Below, piece after piece: positions 5,988-6,077 of a stretch of DNA of 6,077 nt. A model generated the notes under the pieces. That model was not told the DNA's origin. It ran no database searches and was given only the letters and a program-made list of their open reading frames with translations. Position numbers and translations under genes: made by a program. Numbering within the stretch: position 1 is the stretch's first letter; every line of letters begins with the position of its first letter. This DNA comes from CAZSHX01 sp964606895 (GTDB lineage: Bacteria; Bacteroidota; Ignavibacteria; Kapaibacteriales; UBA2268): positions 1-6,077 of the forward strand of contig CAZSHX010000119.1 in NCBI GenBank assembly GCA_964606895.1, written 5' to 3'.

Positions 5988-6009
5988 GGTCAGGAGGCAA
6001 CTCCTGACC
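5988..6009. repeat. Right GC hairpin of the two-armed element
   Basis: GGTCAGGAG (5988-5996) and CTCCTGACC (6001-6009) are exact reverse complements, a 9-bp stem around GCAA, which would be a GNRA-type tetraloop if transcribed rightwards. It is the inverted counterpart of the hairpin at 5930-5947. Confidence 0.7.
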
Positions 6010-6045
6010 AAAGATAAATATATCTTATATCACAAAAATGTTGTA

Positions 6046-6070
6046 ATGTCATAAATATGAGCAATGACAT
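6046..6070. repeat. Short spaced inverted repeat at the right edge
   Basis: ATGTCAT (6046-6052) and ATGACAT (6064-6070) are exact reverse complements separated by 11 bp. The same heptamer ATGACAT also occurs at 5872-5878, just after the orphan gene. An operator-like site for a gene beyond the edge is conceivable, but a 7-bp match in AT-rich DNA is weak evidence. Confidence 0.25.
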
Positions 6071-6077
6071 AAGGATT

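Larger units (their letters stand above)
5905..6026. repeat. Two-armed palindromic element of four hairpins (BIME- or MITE-like)
   Basis: The left arm has an AT hairpin, AAAAGAT (5905-5911)/ATCTTTT (5916-5922), then a GC hairpin at 5930-5947. The right arm has a GC hairpin at 5988-6009, then an AT hairpin, AAGATA (6011-6016)/TATCTT (6021-6026). The order is mirrored, and the GC core of the left arm matches the reverse complement of the right core at 15 of 16 bases. The middle (5948-5987) is 40 bp of unstructured AT-rich DNA. The layout equals two REP units in opposite orientation, as in bacterial interspersed mosaic elements, or the ends of a very small MITE. No ORF lies inside. Confidence 0.6.

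Noticed and set aside
5872..6070. ATGACAT occurring at 5872 and 6064, with its complement at 6046, as boundaries of an insertion
   Set aside because: Seven-base matches are expected by chance in AT-rich DNA and they do not coincide with the ends of the hairpin element.
5235..6077. CRISPR array or tandem repeat array
   Set aside because: The repeats are isolated palindromes or an inverted pair; there are no regularly spaced direct repeats with unique spacers.

Overview
This window looks like ordinary chromosome from a member of the Bacteroidota/Chlorobiota/Ignavibacteria (FCB) assemblage. Three observations point there. A TAnnTTTG-type -7 promoter element precedes nearly every transcription unit. 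Most starts (all but gpsA and the orphan gene) lack a Shine-Dalgarno sequence and sit behind A- or T-rich leaders. The window also carries a dihydroorotate-dehydrogenase-like protein of a kind I associate with those phyla. The phylum is an inference from these features, not a database result.

Layout. Positions 1-1336, minus strand, hold the first 445 codons of a YgiQ-type radical SAM protein that runs off the left edge. A 71-bp divergent spacer (1337-1407) carries abutting promoters for the two directions. Reading rightwards there follow a SpoU/TrmH-family RNA 2'-O-methyltransferase (1408-2184), PlsY (2284-2964), GpsA (3001-3996) and a DHOD-like flavoprotein (4107-5093) that ends at a good intrinsic terminator (5144-5178). 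PlsY and GpsA form a metabolic pair: GpsA makes sn-glycerol 3-phosphate and PlsY acylates it in the first step of phospholipid synthesis. They are probably co-transcribed (36-nt gap). The methyltransferase and the DHOD-like gene appear to have their own promoters.

The right-hand kilobase (5179-6077) is different. It is AT-rich, sparsely coding and repeat-laden. It contains a perfect 11-bp-stem REP-like palindrome (5209-5234), about 270 bp without a convincing gene, and an orphan 120-codon acidic gene at about 23% GC (5504-5866). It ends with a two-armed palindromic element (5905-6026), in which an AT hairpin and a GC hairpin on the left are mirrored by a GC hairpin and an AT hairpin on the right, like a BIME or a small MITE. 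This is the accessory-looking part of the window.

I do not see a new multi-gene system. The points most worth a second look are the mirrored hairpin element, the REP-flanked low-GC orphan, and the absence of the catalytic Cys/Ser in the DHOD-like protein.
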